From the NCBI GenBank assembly GCA_029204225.1, contig CM055102.1, forward strand, positions 63,035,772 to 63,099,771: a stretch of DNA of 64,000 bases, given 5' to 3'. Of the stretch, positions 28,823 through 40,254 are shown in pieces. Source of the stretch: Diphasiastrum complanatum. Lineage: Eukaryota; Streptophyta; Lycopodiopsida; Lycopodiales; Lycopodiaceae. Position 1 is the stretch's first letter; each line of letters starts with the position of its first letter. The notes under the pieces are model-generated. The model searched no databases. It saw nothing but the letters and a program-made list of their open reading frames with translations, and had not been told where the DNA came from. The position numbers and the translations under genes are program-made.

Positions 28823-29600
28823 GGCCCATTTCTACCTCCCTAACTATTCATATTTAAAAAGGAGTGGGAACCCAGTCAAAAATCGGAAGGAACCAATTTG
28901 AAATTGAAATTTAGTGGGGACCCCAACTTTATTCACTAACTTGACATTTAGGCCTGCGACATTAAAAGTTTGGAAAAAAGGCCTAAAGTCTCTTTATTGA
29001 CTTTCTAATTATCAGATCTCTATGTGACCATCGGGTTGGACATACACATGCATGGTGCCAAATCTCGCTCACTTATTAACTAGGGTTAGGGTTGCCTCGA
29101 TATCCGCAAACCCTCTAATAGTATCCCCCAACCAAAACTGGTGGCGGTCCCAGGACACCAACCTCGAAGCTTAAATGCAAATTTTCAATAATAGCCATAT
29201 ACGTCTGGTGGCCATTCATGATAGCCTTGTTTATTAACAAATGGGTAGTCGACACCATCCAAAAAAGCATCTCAAGATAATGCTTGTTGATTTTCATTCT
29301 TGTAGATAGGTGCAAATGCTAGCAATGACATTGTTGAAGCTAATGACAATGTTACAGAATTTCTTTTTTTGACATTTTCAAAAATTTGTAACTTCCTCAA
29401 TACTTAACGAAATGAGAAATTCTCACCAACAGTGCCAAAATTGTAGTGGGATTATTTCCTATCCTATCCTCAATCCAAGATCCAACCATCAAAGAGATGA
29501 AGGTAGTCATCACGCAGAGGTTCGATCCCGTGAGAGTGATAGCATATCTCAGACTTCAGCATGTATGAAAGGTCCACATCAAACTCTAACATCCATTAAC
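28820..29600 (-). mobile_element. Miniature LTR-X retroelement (LTR - PBS - ~280 bp - PPT - LTR)
   Basis: Read on the minus strand: a partial 5' LTR-X (29,600 to 29,442, ending CCCACTACA); a PBS-like TTGGCACTGTTGGTGAGA (29,438-29,421) resembling the Athila/Tat-type TGGCGCCGTTG primer site; an internal region of only about 280 bp; a purine tract TTTTGGTTGGGGGA (29,137-29,123); and a partial 3' LTR-X (29,119 to 28,820) truncated at a CT array. Just before the purine tract the minus strand reads PPVLVGG, also found before the 3' LTR at 38.08 kb. The parts are those of a full element with nearly all coding DNA deleted. Confidence 0.7.
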
Positions 29601-30685
29601 ACAAATTTGGAGTGTGATGTGGTTCGACCTAGCTTAGGCTTTGTACATTTGTCATGATGAGAAAGGGTGAGTGACACTTATGATCATGTGACCAATCAAA
29701 AGAGAGAGATCCATGAAATTGGTCCAATCAAGTTTGAGGGCCCTTACCGGCAGACTATCGGATTGTAATTCAAATTAGATGTCGGAATCCGTCACCTTAA
29801 AACATGTCCAAAATTGTCGCCACAAGGCAGTCGTTTGGGGACGCCACGTGGAAAATGACAGTCCACGTGGATGTCACTCATCCTTGCAGGCCTTCCAACT
29901 TGGCTTCGAACACCAGGTAGGTTTTGACTTGCCTGCCCGAAGTGTGTCCCGCATGGCAACCCTCTTATGTCGAATCCATTTGCTCATATCTTTTGATATG
30001 GCTCCTGGATCAAACTCATTTTCTTGTGAGAATTCTTCTCGCAACTCCTACATAATCCTGGATTTTGATTCTCTAGGTTGATGACACCATTTTTTCAAAA
30101 GACTTGTTCCAAAATAATAGGAACATAACAAATGCAACTTATTAATAAAAATTGTCCCTTTTTCATCCCTCACTACATCCCCATCAACATTTAAATTGTA
30201 GTGAGGGTTGGAGGACAATTCATCTGTAGCAACCGATGGAGATGAAGGGCCTTATGCGGTGCCTTCTAATATGTTAAGCATTTGCCTACTAACAACCGCC
30301 CTTTGTTCGGGCGACATGGTATCAATCAAGCTGGCGGCGTAATCTTCATATACAGGTCTGGATCGACGACGTCCGCTGCCACTGCCACTGCCACTTCCAC
30401 TCATGGGTATGTGCAAAACTACCTGCGGATGTTAAAAACAAACAGATCAATTATGAAATGAATTCTATCATATGTTGGACAATAATTATTTAGTCGAAGA
30501 TCTGAAAATCTACAAATTTGCATTATGAAAAAATTGTGAACCCAACAATACAGGGACTAATTTAAGACTTCCAAACACTCCATGCTTGAAACATTGGCAC
30601 AAAAAACAAGAAGTCTATTCATGTTGACATCTTCATGTCACTTGAATCAACATCAAAATCATTTTAATATGGTAAAATGTGCGCA
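29601..30685 (-). mobile_element. CACTA copy C-like deletion derivative
   Basis: Reverse complement of sections of 60,660-63,440. It contains the outer flank (29,601-29,735), part of the subterminal region (29,740-29,885), exon 1 of the internal gene (about 29,895-30,405) and upstream sequence to 30,685. Two deletions relative to copy C are visible: one removes the extreme terminus (junction near 29,735), the other joins subterminal sequence to the end of exon 1 (junction near 29,887). Confidence 0.75.
29895..30405 (-). pseudogene. Exon 1 of the CACTA internal gene, truncated
   Basis: Starts at MSGSGSGSGRRRS (codon at about 30,403 on the minus strand) and follows the same protein as 60,945-61,450 with many small differences. 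It keeps a sense codon (GAA) where the copy-C gene has its first TAA, but shares the later TAA. The 3' exons are deleted. Confidence 0.7.
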
Positions 30686-31560
30686 AGATTTTGAAACTTG
30701 ATAATGTGTTGTATGTTCGTAACATCAGTAAAATCTTGTTTAGTGTGGACAAATGTTGGATAGTGGTTATCAAGTTGAGTTTGAAGTTAATGATTGCTTT
30801 ATCAAGAGAGATCGAGAGATTATTGCAAGTGGAGCCAAGTAATCAAAGTTCATGCAATATCTTCACTGTGTGCACTTTGCAAGTGTAAGAAGCAATGGAG
30901 ATTGTACTATCTTTGAATCCTTCATAGATAGTGTTATAAGACATGAAGTGACTTGTTTCTTATCTCCAACATTCATGATGTTTAGTACATTATGTGGATA
31001 TGACAAAAAATGAAGTTGAATGCTCTCCAATCTACATTTGTTGTTGATAAAGCAATTTCATTCGATAACTATTTTTGTAATAGTTTTTGAATAATGTAAT
31101 CATTTAATATGTTTGCCTCGGAAATCTTTGAGTCCACATGATTTTTGCATGATCATTCCAATGTAAGGACCAAAGAAAATCCTACATCAATGATAGGAAT
31201 AATGGTAGGATATTGCTCTTCAAGAAAAGCTTATTGGATTTGCATTTCCTGTAATAAGATAGTTGTAATTAGTAGAGATGCAATCTTCTATGAAGCGAAG
31301 AACTATAAGATTGAAAAAGCATGTGTTGATCATCAATGAATCCAAATCATTTATGGCTTGGAGTCAAGTCAAGAGGAGGAGCAAGCTTAAAACTCGAGGA
31401 CTCCAAGAAAGTCTTCAAGCAACAACATGGAGCCCTCAAGGCTCACTTATATGGATAAAGCAAGACAAAGTGAATTTGAAAACATTCCACATGCACTTAC
31501 GCTCAATTGATACATCATCAAGTGTAGAAATTGCTAGCTAAGATTAGCTTTAGAGTGGAG
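30686..31560 (+). pseudogene. copia pol remnants
   Basis: Short plus-strand pieces in the right order. LDNVLYVRNISKILFSVDK (30,696 on) is the copia segment between protease and integrase. GIMVGYCSSRKAYWI and VVISRDAIFYEAKNY (about 31,190-31,310) are the end of copia integrase/GAG-pol linker. Large internal deletions separate them; no RT is left. Confidence 0.65.
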
Positions 31561-31601
31561 ATAGATGCACCATAGTTTTATCAACCTAAATGTGAGGAGT
31601 A

Positions 31602-31936
31602 GTGTCAAAAATTGTCAAAATTTACAAATTTTAGCTTGATTAAACCATGTTAAATTATACGTAGGTGAGTCCCACACGTGTAGACGCTTCTCACATGTGT
31701 TAAAAATAGCCTAGGTAGTTTAGATCCAAGTATTAGGAGTTAGACAAGAATTTTGGTCAAGTTTCCTAGAATTTAGGAGCTAGCTCCAAAAATCAAGAAA
31801 GTTGGTGTTAATCTAGCTACCATAGATAGGTATACCTAATGGTTAGATCAAAGTGACTTGAGTAGGTCAACCTAGTGAATTTTTGGTACCTGAACACGTG
31901 CTATACCTGCTCAACCAACCTTGGATAGCATTCTCT
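31602..31936 (+). repeat. Partial 3' copia LTR
   Basis: GTGAGGAGTAG upstream resembles a polypurine tract; the LTR starts TGTCAAAAATTG. It is the reverse-complement match of 16,195-16,523 and is cut at about 31,936, where another copia gag starts. Confidence 0.7.
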
Positions 31937-34765
31937 TCCATCAAAGATAGTCTCACACTTGACCTGGCTACACTCTCCAAAGCTAAGGAGATGTGGGATG
32001 CATTACTCACCAGATTTTAGACAAAATCAAGAAGTCAAATCATGATGCTGGAAGATTAGTTGACGAATTTGCAGTGGGATGGGCCTCACTTCTTTCATAA
32101 GAAAGATGAAGGATCTATTTTTGTCACTACATAACTCTGGAGTAGAGAATACTATGTCAGCTGAGAAGCAGCTCACGTGCCCAAATCATTCCAAACGACA
32201 AGAACCCTGCTCAAGAAAGATCCCGCCATGAACCTCAAAAAGGCGATTGTCAAGATTCAAGAGGAAGTCGAGGCCAGAGAACATCTTGATCACAAAGATG
32301 GTTCTGACCAGGCCCTCCATGGCAACAAATAAAACTCCAAAAAGTAATTTAAGCCTAAGAGGGAGTCGAATCAGAGGTAGGATCATGACCAGCAAGCAGA
32401 GGGGACCAGCAAGGGCAATTGGAAGAGCAAAGGGAGGTCAAACAACAAGGTGAAGACAAGAAGACTTGCATGAGATGCAGAAGAGACGAGCATACAGTAG
32501 ATACATGTTGGCTCAATACCAAGATTGAGTGTATCCATTGCCTTAAGAAGGGTCACACAGCCATGGATTGCCGCCAGAACCCGAGAAACAAATCAGCACA
32601 GAACATACAGGAGAACATCAATTGTTCATCCTATGTCGAGGAGCTTGAGAGCTCAAAAATGGGCGAAGAAAGAACGAACAGAAACTGTTCGACCGCCTAT
32701 ATATGTAAAGGCGTGTGTGCAGCATCAACATTTGACACACATGAGGTGATTTTAGACTCAAGAGCCACCTCACACTTTGTGACATCAAGACGTATAATGT
32801 CTGATTTCAGAAGTGCAGATCCCTCAAGATTCATAGTTCTTGGAGATGGATCTGGACAACAAGTGAACGGTATTGGTTCACTGTGGCTCAACACCAACGG
32901 CAAAGACATAAAACTCAAAGATGTCATGTTTGTGCCTACTCTACAACAAGGCTTGCTCCATGTAGCAAGAATAGCATATGAAAGGATGTGTGTGATGTTT
33001 TCTGACGAAGCATGCAATGTGATTGATGCCAGTACCAGTGCTTTGATCGCTCAAGGCAAAAGCAAAGGAAACCTATATCATCTGAAGGTATGCCTACCTG
33101 CAGATCAGGTGCATCAGACTCATGATGACCAGCCAGACACTCTGTGGCACAGGAGACTCTGCCACATGAACTCAATGACACTTTACCAAGCAAGCCATCA
33201 TGGAGCAGTAACAGGGGTCAGCATCTCGAATGCAACCATTTCGACTACTTGTGATGCATGTTTGAAGGGCAAGATGTCACACACACCATTTGTCAAAGAC
33301 TCCTATAGAACAACTAAGATTCTGGAGCTAGTGCATTCTGACATCTGTGGACTATTCAACGTGATCTTAGTAGGAGGTTCAAAATACTATATAACCTTCA
33401 TTGATGATTATAGCAAATTTGCCAGAGTGTATTTTATTCAGAATAAATCTGAAGCACTTGATAAACTCACAGAATATGTGAATTGGGCTGAGAGATGTAC
33501 AGGCAGCAAAGTGAAGCATATCAGAACTGATCAAGGTGGTGAATACATCTCGAATCATTTCACTGACTTCTGCAATGATCATGGCATCATTCACAGAAGA
33601 ACTGCAGCCTACACACTGCAACACAATGGTGTTGTTGAACGAAAGAACATGACCCTAATGGAAGCAACCAGATGCATGATGGCCTACTCGAAAGATCCAA
33701 GGGCACTGTGGGCTGAAGCAGTAGCTACGGCTGCATACATCCAGAACAGAACAAGCAAGTCTAGTGTCCCTCACATGACACCACATGAGCTATGGTGGGG
33801 TAGAAAGCCCAATCTGTCTCATGTCAGAATCTTTGGCTATGCAGCTTATGCACATATTTCTGATAAGCTTCGAAAGAAGCTTGATGAGAAAGCCGAGCAG
33901 GGATTTTTGGTAGGATATGACAACAATTCGCTGTACTACAAAGTATACATGCCAGACACGAACACTGTGAAAATAGTGAGAGATGTCAGATTCGATGAGA
34001 GCAAGACAATGGCCAATGACGATCCTGTCAGCTACGAAGTTATGGAGAGACAATACTCTGACCCTCCGCCAATGACAGAGGGAGCAGAGGACGAAAACAA
34101 AAATGAAGATTTTCGAGTCGTCTGCCATTCGAACGACGAATTTGATGAAGAAAGATTCGCGAGGGAACCTGCCGCCGTAGTTCATGTAAACCAAAATGGT
34201 GCCAGACCAAGCAGAGCAGACAAAGGCAAAGGCATAATTGTCTTGGGAGGATCTCCCAAAAGGTCGACAAGACCATGAAGAGCGCCAGCAAGATATGTGC
34301 CAGACAGCTCAGCTTCCACACAGAAGAGTTCTGCGGATTCAATGGCAAACCACAGATTTTTGAGGAAGTGGTTGAAAGTCCAGAAAAGGACAAATGGATC
34401 CAAGCCATGAACGAAGAAATGGAATCCATGAGGAAGAACCATGTATGGACGTTGGAGCCATTACCACATAAGCGCAAGACTGTCAAATGCAAATGGGTTC
34501 TCAAGCTCAAATACGGACCAGATGGGAACATCACCAAATACAAGGCAAGACTGGTAGCAAAAGGTTTCTCTCAGAGATATGGTATTGACTACTCTGAAAC
34601 CTTCTCTCCTGTCATCAAACATTTGTCCCTACGTCTGTTATTTGCATATGCAGCAGCTTATCACCTCAGGATCCACATTGTGGATGAGAAGACAACCTTC
34701 TTGCATGGCAAATTAGACGAAGAGGTCTACATGGATCAACCCCTAGGATACGTCTCGAATTCACT
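31937..34765 (+). pseudogene. Ty1/copia gag-pol: gag, two zinc knuckles, protease, integrase, partial RT
   Basis: Gag (about 31,940-32,450, UBN2-like, SKAKEMWDALLTRF) is frameshifted. A long open frame from 32,419 to 34,278 follows, with two CX2CX4HX4C knuckles (CMRCRRDEHTVDTC, CIHCLKKGHTAMDC). The protease block is VILDSRATSHFV, where the active-site D-S-G is changed to D-S-R. GAG-pre-integrase is LWHRRLCHMNSM with CDACLKGK. Integrase catalytic positions are HSDICG, RTDQGGEY and NGVVERKN. Reverse transcriptase resumes after a stop at 34,278 (WIQAMNEEMESM, KWVLKLKYGPDG, ETFSPV) and is cut at 34,765 after VYMDQPLGY, before the YVDD catalytic motif. The stop at 34,276, the protease change and the missing RT palm and RNase H indicate an inactive copy. 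Confidence 0.9.
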
Positions 34766-35065
34766 TCCTGACTATCCATGCAGAATGCATAGAAGCATCC
34801 ACGGTTGATGGCAATTCATGCATTAGCAGCAGAGAAAGCCCGTCGAAATGCATGGCACGATCGTCGATTGCACAAAAAGGATCTAAAAGCAGGAGATCTT
34901 GCATTGATGTACAAAACCAAGCTGATCAAGGGAAAATTGAAGTTTACTGGTGAAGGCCCGTATGAAGTGAAGGAAATCCTGAACTATGGCACAGTAATTC
35001 TTGAGCACTTGGATGGAAAACAATTTGATACTCCGCCGAATGGCAGTCGATTACGCAAGTTTTGA
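34766..35065 (+). pseudogene. Ty3/gypsy (Tat/Athila-like) integrase C-terminal end
   Basis: KARRNAWHDRRLHKKDLKAG, then GKLKFTGEGPYEVKEI and NGSRLRKF, is the C-terminal domain of integrase in the Tat/Athila group (compare the family pattern ...WHD..I..K.F..GD.VL.Y...GKL...W.GP). It is fused directly to copia RT at 34,765, so this element lost everything upstream. The frame ends at 35,065, close to the usual family end. Confidence 0.75.
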
Positions 35066-35884
35066 CAGCTTGCTCCGCCAAATCAACAAGCCTGATCTCA
35101 AGGATTTTTTATTTTTTTTGTTTTTCAATTTGTTGTTTTCAATATTTGATTGTTCAAACATTTTCAATAAAAATGAGAAAAGACTGATAAGCAAAAGGCA
35201 GAAAAGTCATCAGCGTGAAAAAAAGAAAGAACAATATTTTTGATAAAAAATGACTTAGAACATCATTGTTTTGGTTAGATTTGGCATATACGATATTAGA
35301 AACCTTCACTGAGCTCTCAGACTATACATCCACTTTAGATTTATCTAATTTGAGGTGGACGATTTTTCCAGTAAAAGTCCATTTTTTGAGCTGGGCGAAT
35401 GATCAGCAGTATGCCATTTTGGGAACCTTCGCCGAACACCTTAATCTCACTATAAACCTTCGCCGACATGCTAGATGGTCTTAAAATGTCAAAATTAGGT
35501 TGGCCATAGGTTCACATTTTGGAAAAATGTATTTATGACAGTACCTGGGCAAAGGACCCTTTTGGGTGAAGGTTCATCCTTCGCCAGCCCTGAAAAACAT
35601 TCGCCTGATAGGTTCAGATCCCCAGAAACCTTCATCGAGATTTTTGTAGCCTATTTTCACAATACTATACATGCCTGCAAATTTTGGTTCAGAACTGATC
35701 AGCCAAACTAGTATTCAATGTAATGGACCCACCAAATTCACCTATAAGTTGGCCGAATTCGATTCATTCCTCACTTGTGCTAGCAAAGCTCTTGCAAATT
35801 TTTCCCGTGACCAAAGCCTTTCAAACTTTCTAAACTGCTTTCTGATATACTTTCGCGCGTCTTACATTTCATTTCTGATCATCA
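35066..35884 (+). other. Tat-element non-coding spacer with repeated CCTTCGCC-type motifs
   Basis: Between integrase and the extra reading frame, AACCTTC(G/A)(C/T)(C/T)G-like motifs recur (about 35,300, 35,426, 35,457, 35,578, 35,632). The spacing is irregular. The function is unknown. Confidence 0.5.
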
Positions 35885-36612
35885 TGTCTTCTACAGATAC
35901 TTCCCAATCTTTGCATTATACTATCCATCGTGATGTCTCATCTGCAATGGACATCATGATACTTCCTAGCACAAGCATGGTCACTCAGTGGATGACCCTT
36001 GCGGAGCCTCTGCTTACCGCAATGGGTATTCATGAGAGAGGCTTTTTTGGGAGAATTAATATGGATTTCATCAGCCTTGCCTTTAGTGTGTGGAAGGAAA
36101 AGAAATCCAAATTTTATATCACCTTTCAGGGAGCAACACACAAGGTGCACATCACTAAGGCCGCCCTTGCTGCCATAGATATATCATCTGGAACATAGGC
36201 CTCACCCAATCATAAACAGGCCAGACAGGCCATAAAGCCTTACATCGACCTCACCAATGATTTGCACTAGACCAACGATGGATACCTCCTTGATGCCATC
36301 ACTGAGCCTTCTATACACGTTGCTGCCCAGCTACTGAACAACTTCCTGATGGTTGGCAACCTCAAGAAAGACCGCATCACTTCACAAGTCCTCCATAGGA
36401 TAGTTGAGTCCTATACCAAGCTAGCCAAAGCCCCTCTTGAACCATATAACTGGTTCAAGACTATTTCTGGTGAGCTCAAACGAGCTATTAGGAGCAATAC
36501 TAGGCAGAAGTTCGCTGCTGGATCTTTGTTGTCTCTTCTAGCCGCCTCTCACCTGGAAAACAAAATCCATGGCTTCCAACTGGATTCTATTCTTCGTCCC
36601 ACTAGGCCTTGA
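35885..36612 (+). pseudogene. Extra open reading frame downstream of integrase in the Tat-like element
   Basis: One sense-strand protein frame, MSSTDTSQSLHYTIHRDVSS... to HLENKIHGFQLDSILRPTRP, with in-frame stops at about 36,196 and 36,268 and otherwise continuous. Its middle has GFFGRINMDFISLAFSVWKE, FYITFQGATHKVHI and AAQLLNNFLMVGNLKKDRI. Tat/Ogre-type elements often carry an additional gene in the 3' region, sense or antisense. I do not recognise this domain, so function is unassigned. Confidence 0.5.
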
Positions 36613-38083
36613 GTTCACATAGTTGACGTCGCCCACTCAGCGAGATTGTCATTCCTGACTCGCCTTCCATGTCACGACGTCATACTAGGCATACAACGTA
36701 GCTGCGCTTCTACCCCCTGCTACTACTCACACTGAACTTCCTATTCCCCTTGCCTCTGATGTTTCCTTCTCCTGCTTTCACTCAAAGACAGTCTGTGACC
36801 ATTGGGGCTACCACTTCCATCACAGCTGCCCAAGCTACCTCACCCCCGCACACAGAAGCTATTTCACCAAACACACAGTATTTCATCGTATCTTCACACA
36901 CAAATACCAGATTATCCGGTAACAACGACAGAGATCACGTATTTGTTCAAGAAAGCGAAAACGTACAAAGTGGCCCTTCACGGATTTCAATGCCACTTTG
37001 ACAGATTTAAAGGAGTAAGCTTCAATTGAGTTGGCAAAGGCTGAAGAAACCATTAGGTCCTATTAAAAAACAACCGCTCAGGTATTGGAAGCTGAACCAC
37101 AAATCCCCGTCTTGGTCATGCCGCAATTCTCCCCTACGCACCAAACTGCAGTACCAATGGATACAGGGCTGGATTCAGGCATGGACCAGGGGAGAGCTCC
37201 AGAAATAGAATAACAACCGCTAGTTGTACAGGCAGTGCTAGTGGGTCCATCTTCATCAAAGACCACACTGTTATTCAGAAGGCCCATCAACGTCGAGCAC
37301 CAGATCTAGAATTTCTTAAAGCAACATCCGCATGAGCCCTCGTGTGGTGGATGGGTCCTTAAGTTCAAGACCTCCGAGATAGAGGCCTACAAAGAGTTGG
37401 ACAAAATACGGAGAGTAGCCGGCATGTAGAATTACTATTTTTGAGAAAACTCTGAAATCAATTAGGAGCTATGTGGCTAGCCCTTGCCAATTGCGGGTCA
37501 TTCCTTATTATGTGCCAATGCCGAGAAGGAATAAACGGAAAGATTTGGGATTGGCTATGGACAAGATCACAATCCCTACGCCCAATTGGCCAATCATCCA
37601 TCAGCCCTATAGCTGGACAATATCAATAGATTTCCACCGGGCTTTACAAGCGTACTAGCGAGAGTATGTCCACTCTCTAGATCCGACAGTGCGACAATCG
37701 ACATTGTTTGCAAAAGATCTAACTCTGTTGGCATCAGTGGCAACCAGATGGGACGATTGTCTCTCTCCTCTGGCATTCAATCCAAATAAGCCGATGGCCT
37801 CAAAGAATATCAAAGATTAGTTGTCGGTTGCTCATTTATATTTTCGTGCAGCAATGATGGGAGGCTCCTGGGAATCTCGCCTCACATCATCGACGACCTC
37901 AAACTGGATTGAAGGAGCCCATCGTTCTTTTCTGCCTATAACTTGGATTTCAATATTGCCCGCCTCGACTTTATGGAGAAGGTGTAGTACCATTTAATAA
38001 AGATTCGGCGCAAAGCTAACAAAAGTCCTCAATAACTGCATCTCGCAGGTGTCGTGGGACTACCACCAGTTTTGGTGGGGGAT
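36613..38083 (+). other. 3' internal region of the Tat-like element (decayed coding sequence and PPT)
   Basis: Short frames, Pro/Thr/Ser-rich near 36,750-37,000, are interrupted often. The segment just before the LTR reads GLPPVLVG, matching PPVLVGG in the miniature element at 29.14 kb. The purine tract GGTGGGGGA (38,080-38,092) marks the element end. Confidence 0.5.
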
Positions 38084-38092
38084 ACTATTGGA

Positions 38093-38371
38093 GGGTTTGC
38101 GGATCCCAAGGCAACCCTAAACCTATTTAATAAGTGAGAGGGATTTGGCACCCTGCATGTGTAAGTCCAACCCGATGATCACATAGTTATTTGATTAGTT
38201 ACAAGTCAATAAAAGGACTTTAGGCCTTTTTGCGGGACTTTTAATATCGCAGGGCCTAGATGTCAAGTTAGTGAATAAAGTTGGGTTCCCTCCAATTTTG
38301 ATGGTTCCCACTCTTTTTTAAATTTGAATAATTAGGGAGGTAGAAATGGGCCAGTAGGATTCAGAGGCTAG
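38093..38371 (+). repeat. 3' LTR-X, 5' portion, interrupted by gypsy insertion
   Basis: Starts TATTGGAGGGTTTGCGG next to the purine tract and runs to GATTCAGAGGCTAG, where LTR-g is inserted. The remaining part of LTR-X is not found downstream here. A piece with exactly the complementary breakpoint is at 10,977. Confidence 0.85.
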
Positions 38372-38880
38372 TTTCATGCCCATGACTGGTCTCGGGTAGC
38401 GTGTCCACGCTGGGGACCGGTAGACCAACAACCCGTAAGTTAATTGTGACTATAAGGGAATTGGGGCCCTTATGTGTAGATGATCATAATTAATGGTTGT
38501 AGGCCTAAACACATGGTGGTGGAGTTGGTATGGGTCTATCAGCGACTTATTAGGGAACCGGATGACGTGGCCCAAATAGGCTATAGAGGTGTCCAGTGAG
38601 GAGTCACAGTGCACTACTAGTGGTGCATGGGCCTTGGAGGGTATAAGTATACCTGCTGGGTTCTCACTAGTGTATGCTTGATTTTGTGATTAGTAGCTAC
38701 ATGCTGCTGGTGTGACTCCTCTTTCCATGACTTTGATTGATCCATAGCTTGGGGCCTAGATCTGTACGATCTAGGTTTGCTTGGGTTGGTTTAACCTCTA
38801 CCAGTTCCCATGTGTTGTTGCTTTGTATGGTATGCTTAGGCTAGAATCCTGTTGGTAGGACTTTATATTGGTATCAGAGC
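38372..38880 (+). repeat. 5' LTR-g of a gypsy element with initiator-Met PBS
   Basis: LTR 38,372-38,867, homologous to 10,531-10,976 and with the same ends apart from one substitution at base 2. It is followed by TGGTATCAGAGCC (38,869-38,881), a textbook initiator tRNA-Met primer site. A ~47-bp segment near 38,740-38,790 is absent from the other copy. The preceding GCTAG is the candidate target-site duplication. Confidence 0.9.
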
Positions 38881-38881
38881 C

Positions 38882-39857
38882 AGTCTAAGCAGGATTTACC
38901 ATCGAAAGTGCTGAGTGGAAATCTTGACGTTTTCTCAAGAATCCGATCGAGTAAGCAACAAACGGTGGAATTGTGGGATTTTCTTCCTGTTGGAAATAAT
39001 TTTCGAATTGCAATCGATTGTGAGGTATGTGCACTACCGGGCTCACAATTGGTTTGTTTTTGTGCTTTTTGAATTGGTTTCTTGGAAGGAATTCTGTGTC
39101 AATTCTATTGTTGCCAATTAATCTGTGGTTAGCATTTTTGTGAAAGCAACAGTTACTTTACAGGTTGTTGGATTTTTTTCCTATAGCTACTTGTTGTTCT
39201 AAAAAAAAATGGTTATTGTATTTTGAATGTTGTCTATTGCCTGTTTGGATGCCAATTTAATTTTAAAACAATAAGAATAGGCTGGGATAGAAGCAAAAAT
39301 ACTCTAATTTGTTGGTTGTTGAGTATTGGTGATGTTTGACAAGATTGCAAGGCTGCTTACTGTGGATTCTCAGGTTTGTGCTTCATTTTCCAGCAAACTA
39401 ACAGTTTGTTTGTAGGGTTAGGAGCCTGTACAGCCATTCTGGAGGACAGTTGGCTTCAGATTTGATGGCTATTTGCTAAAGTAGTTGTCATAACCTGCAA
39501 AACTAAGTTTTTTGAAAAAATTTGGCAGCATAACGGCTGTTTTTCAAGCACAGTGATAGCAAAAACCCTGTAAATCTTGCTTCAAACCATTGCTTGTGCT
39601 GAAAACTAGTAATACATGTAAAGCTAAATGCAAATCCCTGATAGAGCATTGTTAATCTGCAAAAAACAGCAGATGCATTGGGCTCATTGCTTCTTGTAGC
39701 ATAAAACTTGAAAAACTGAGAGGAAACTCAAAAAAGTTGAAGCTTGTAGCCACTGGAAATCCGCCCTCCTTATTCCTGGTTACTTGCAATAAATTTTGTT
39801 GTTAGGGCTGGTGAAGATGGGCGACTCTCCTCTGACCTCTTCCTGCCACCCACGACT

Positions 39858-39911
<54 letters not shown>

Positions 39912-40254
39912 TGAGCAGTACATACTATAGAAAACATAATCTATGAACCACTTCTATGTTAGATAGGTGTTCTTAGAAAACCACTTTGAATAACTAGGCG
40001 TTTCTATGCCATGAACCCATTAAAATCTTTCTTTTTTGTGCCCCGCACGTTCCATAATAGAGCTCAATAAGTTCCAATATAGTACTTGAGACTCGATGTC
40101 TTCTTCTTTCATCTCACATGTGGCTATTGTCAATAGTTCCTGGATACCACAAATTACAAATTCAGCGAGTATCAGTGCCACCTACTGTGAATACATAATT
40201 TTGAATTGAACTTTATAGGTATCACACAAACATGTATACCTTGGATCATACACA
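38882..40254. other. Gypsy leader and unassigned sequence; CT array
   Basis: Sequence after the PBS should lead to gag, but no gag-like frame is found. The only feature I can support is a (CT)n array at 39,861-39,908. Confidence 0.45.

Noticed and set aside
33379-34194. Minus-strand frames of 80-167 codons across copia integrase
   Set aside because: Shadows of the copia polyprotein on the plus strand.
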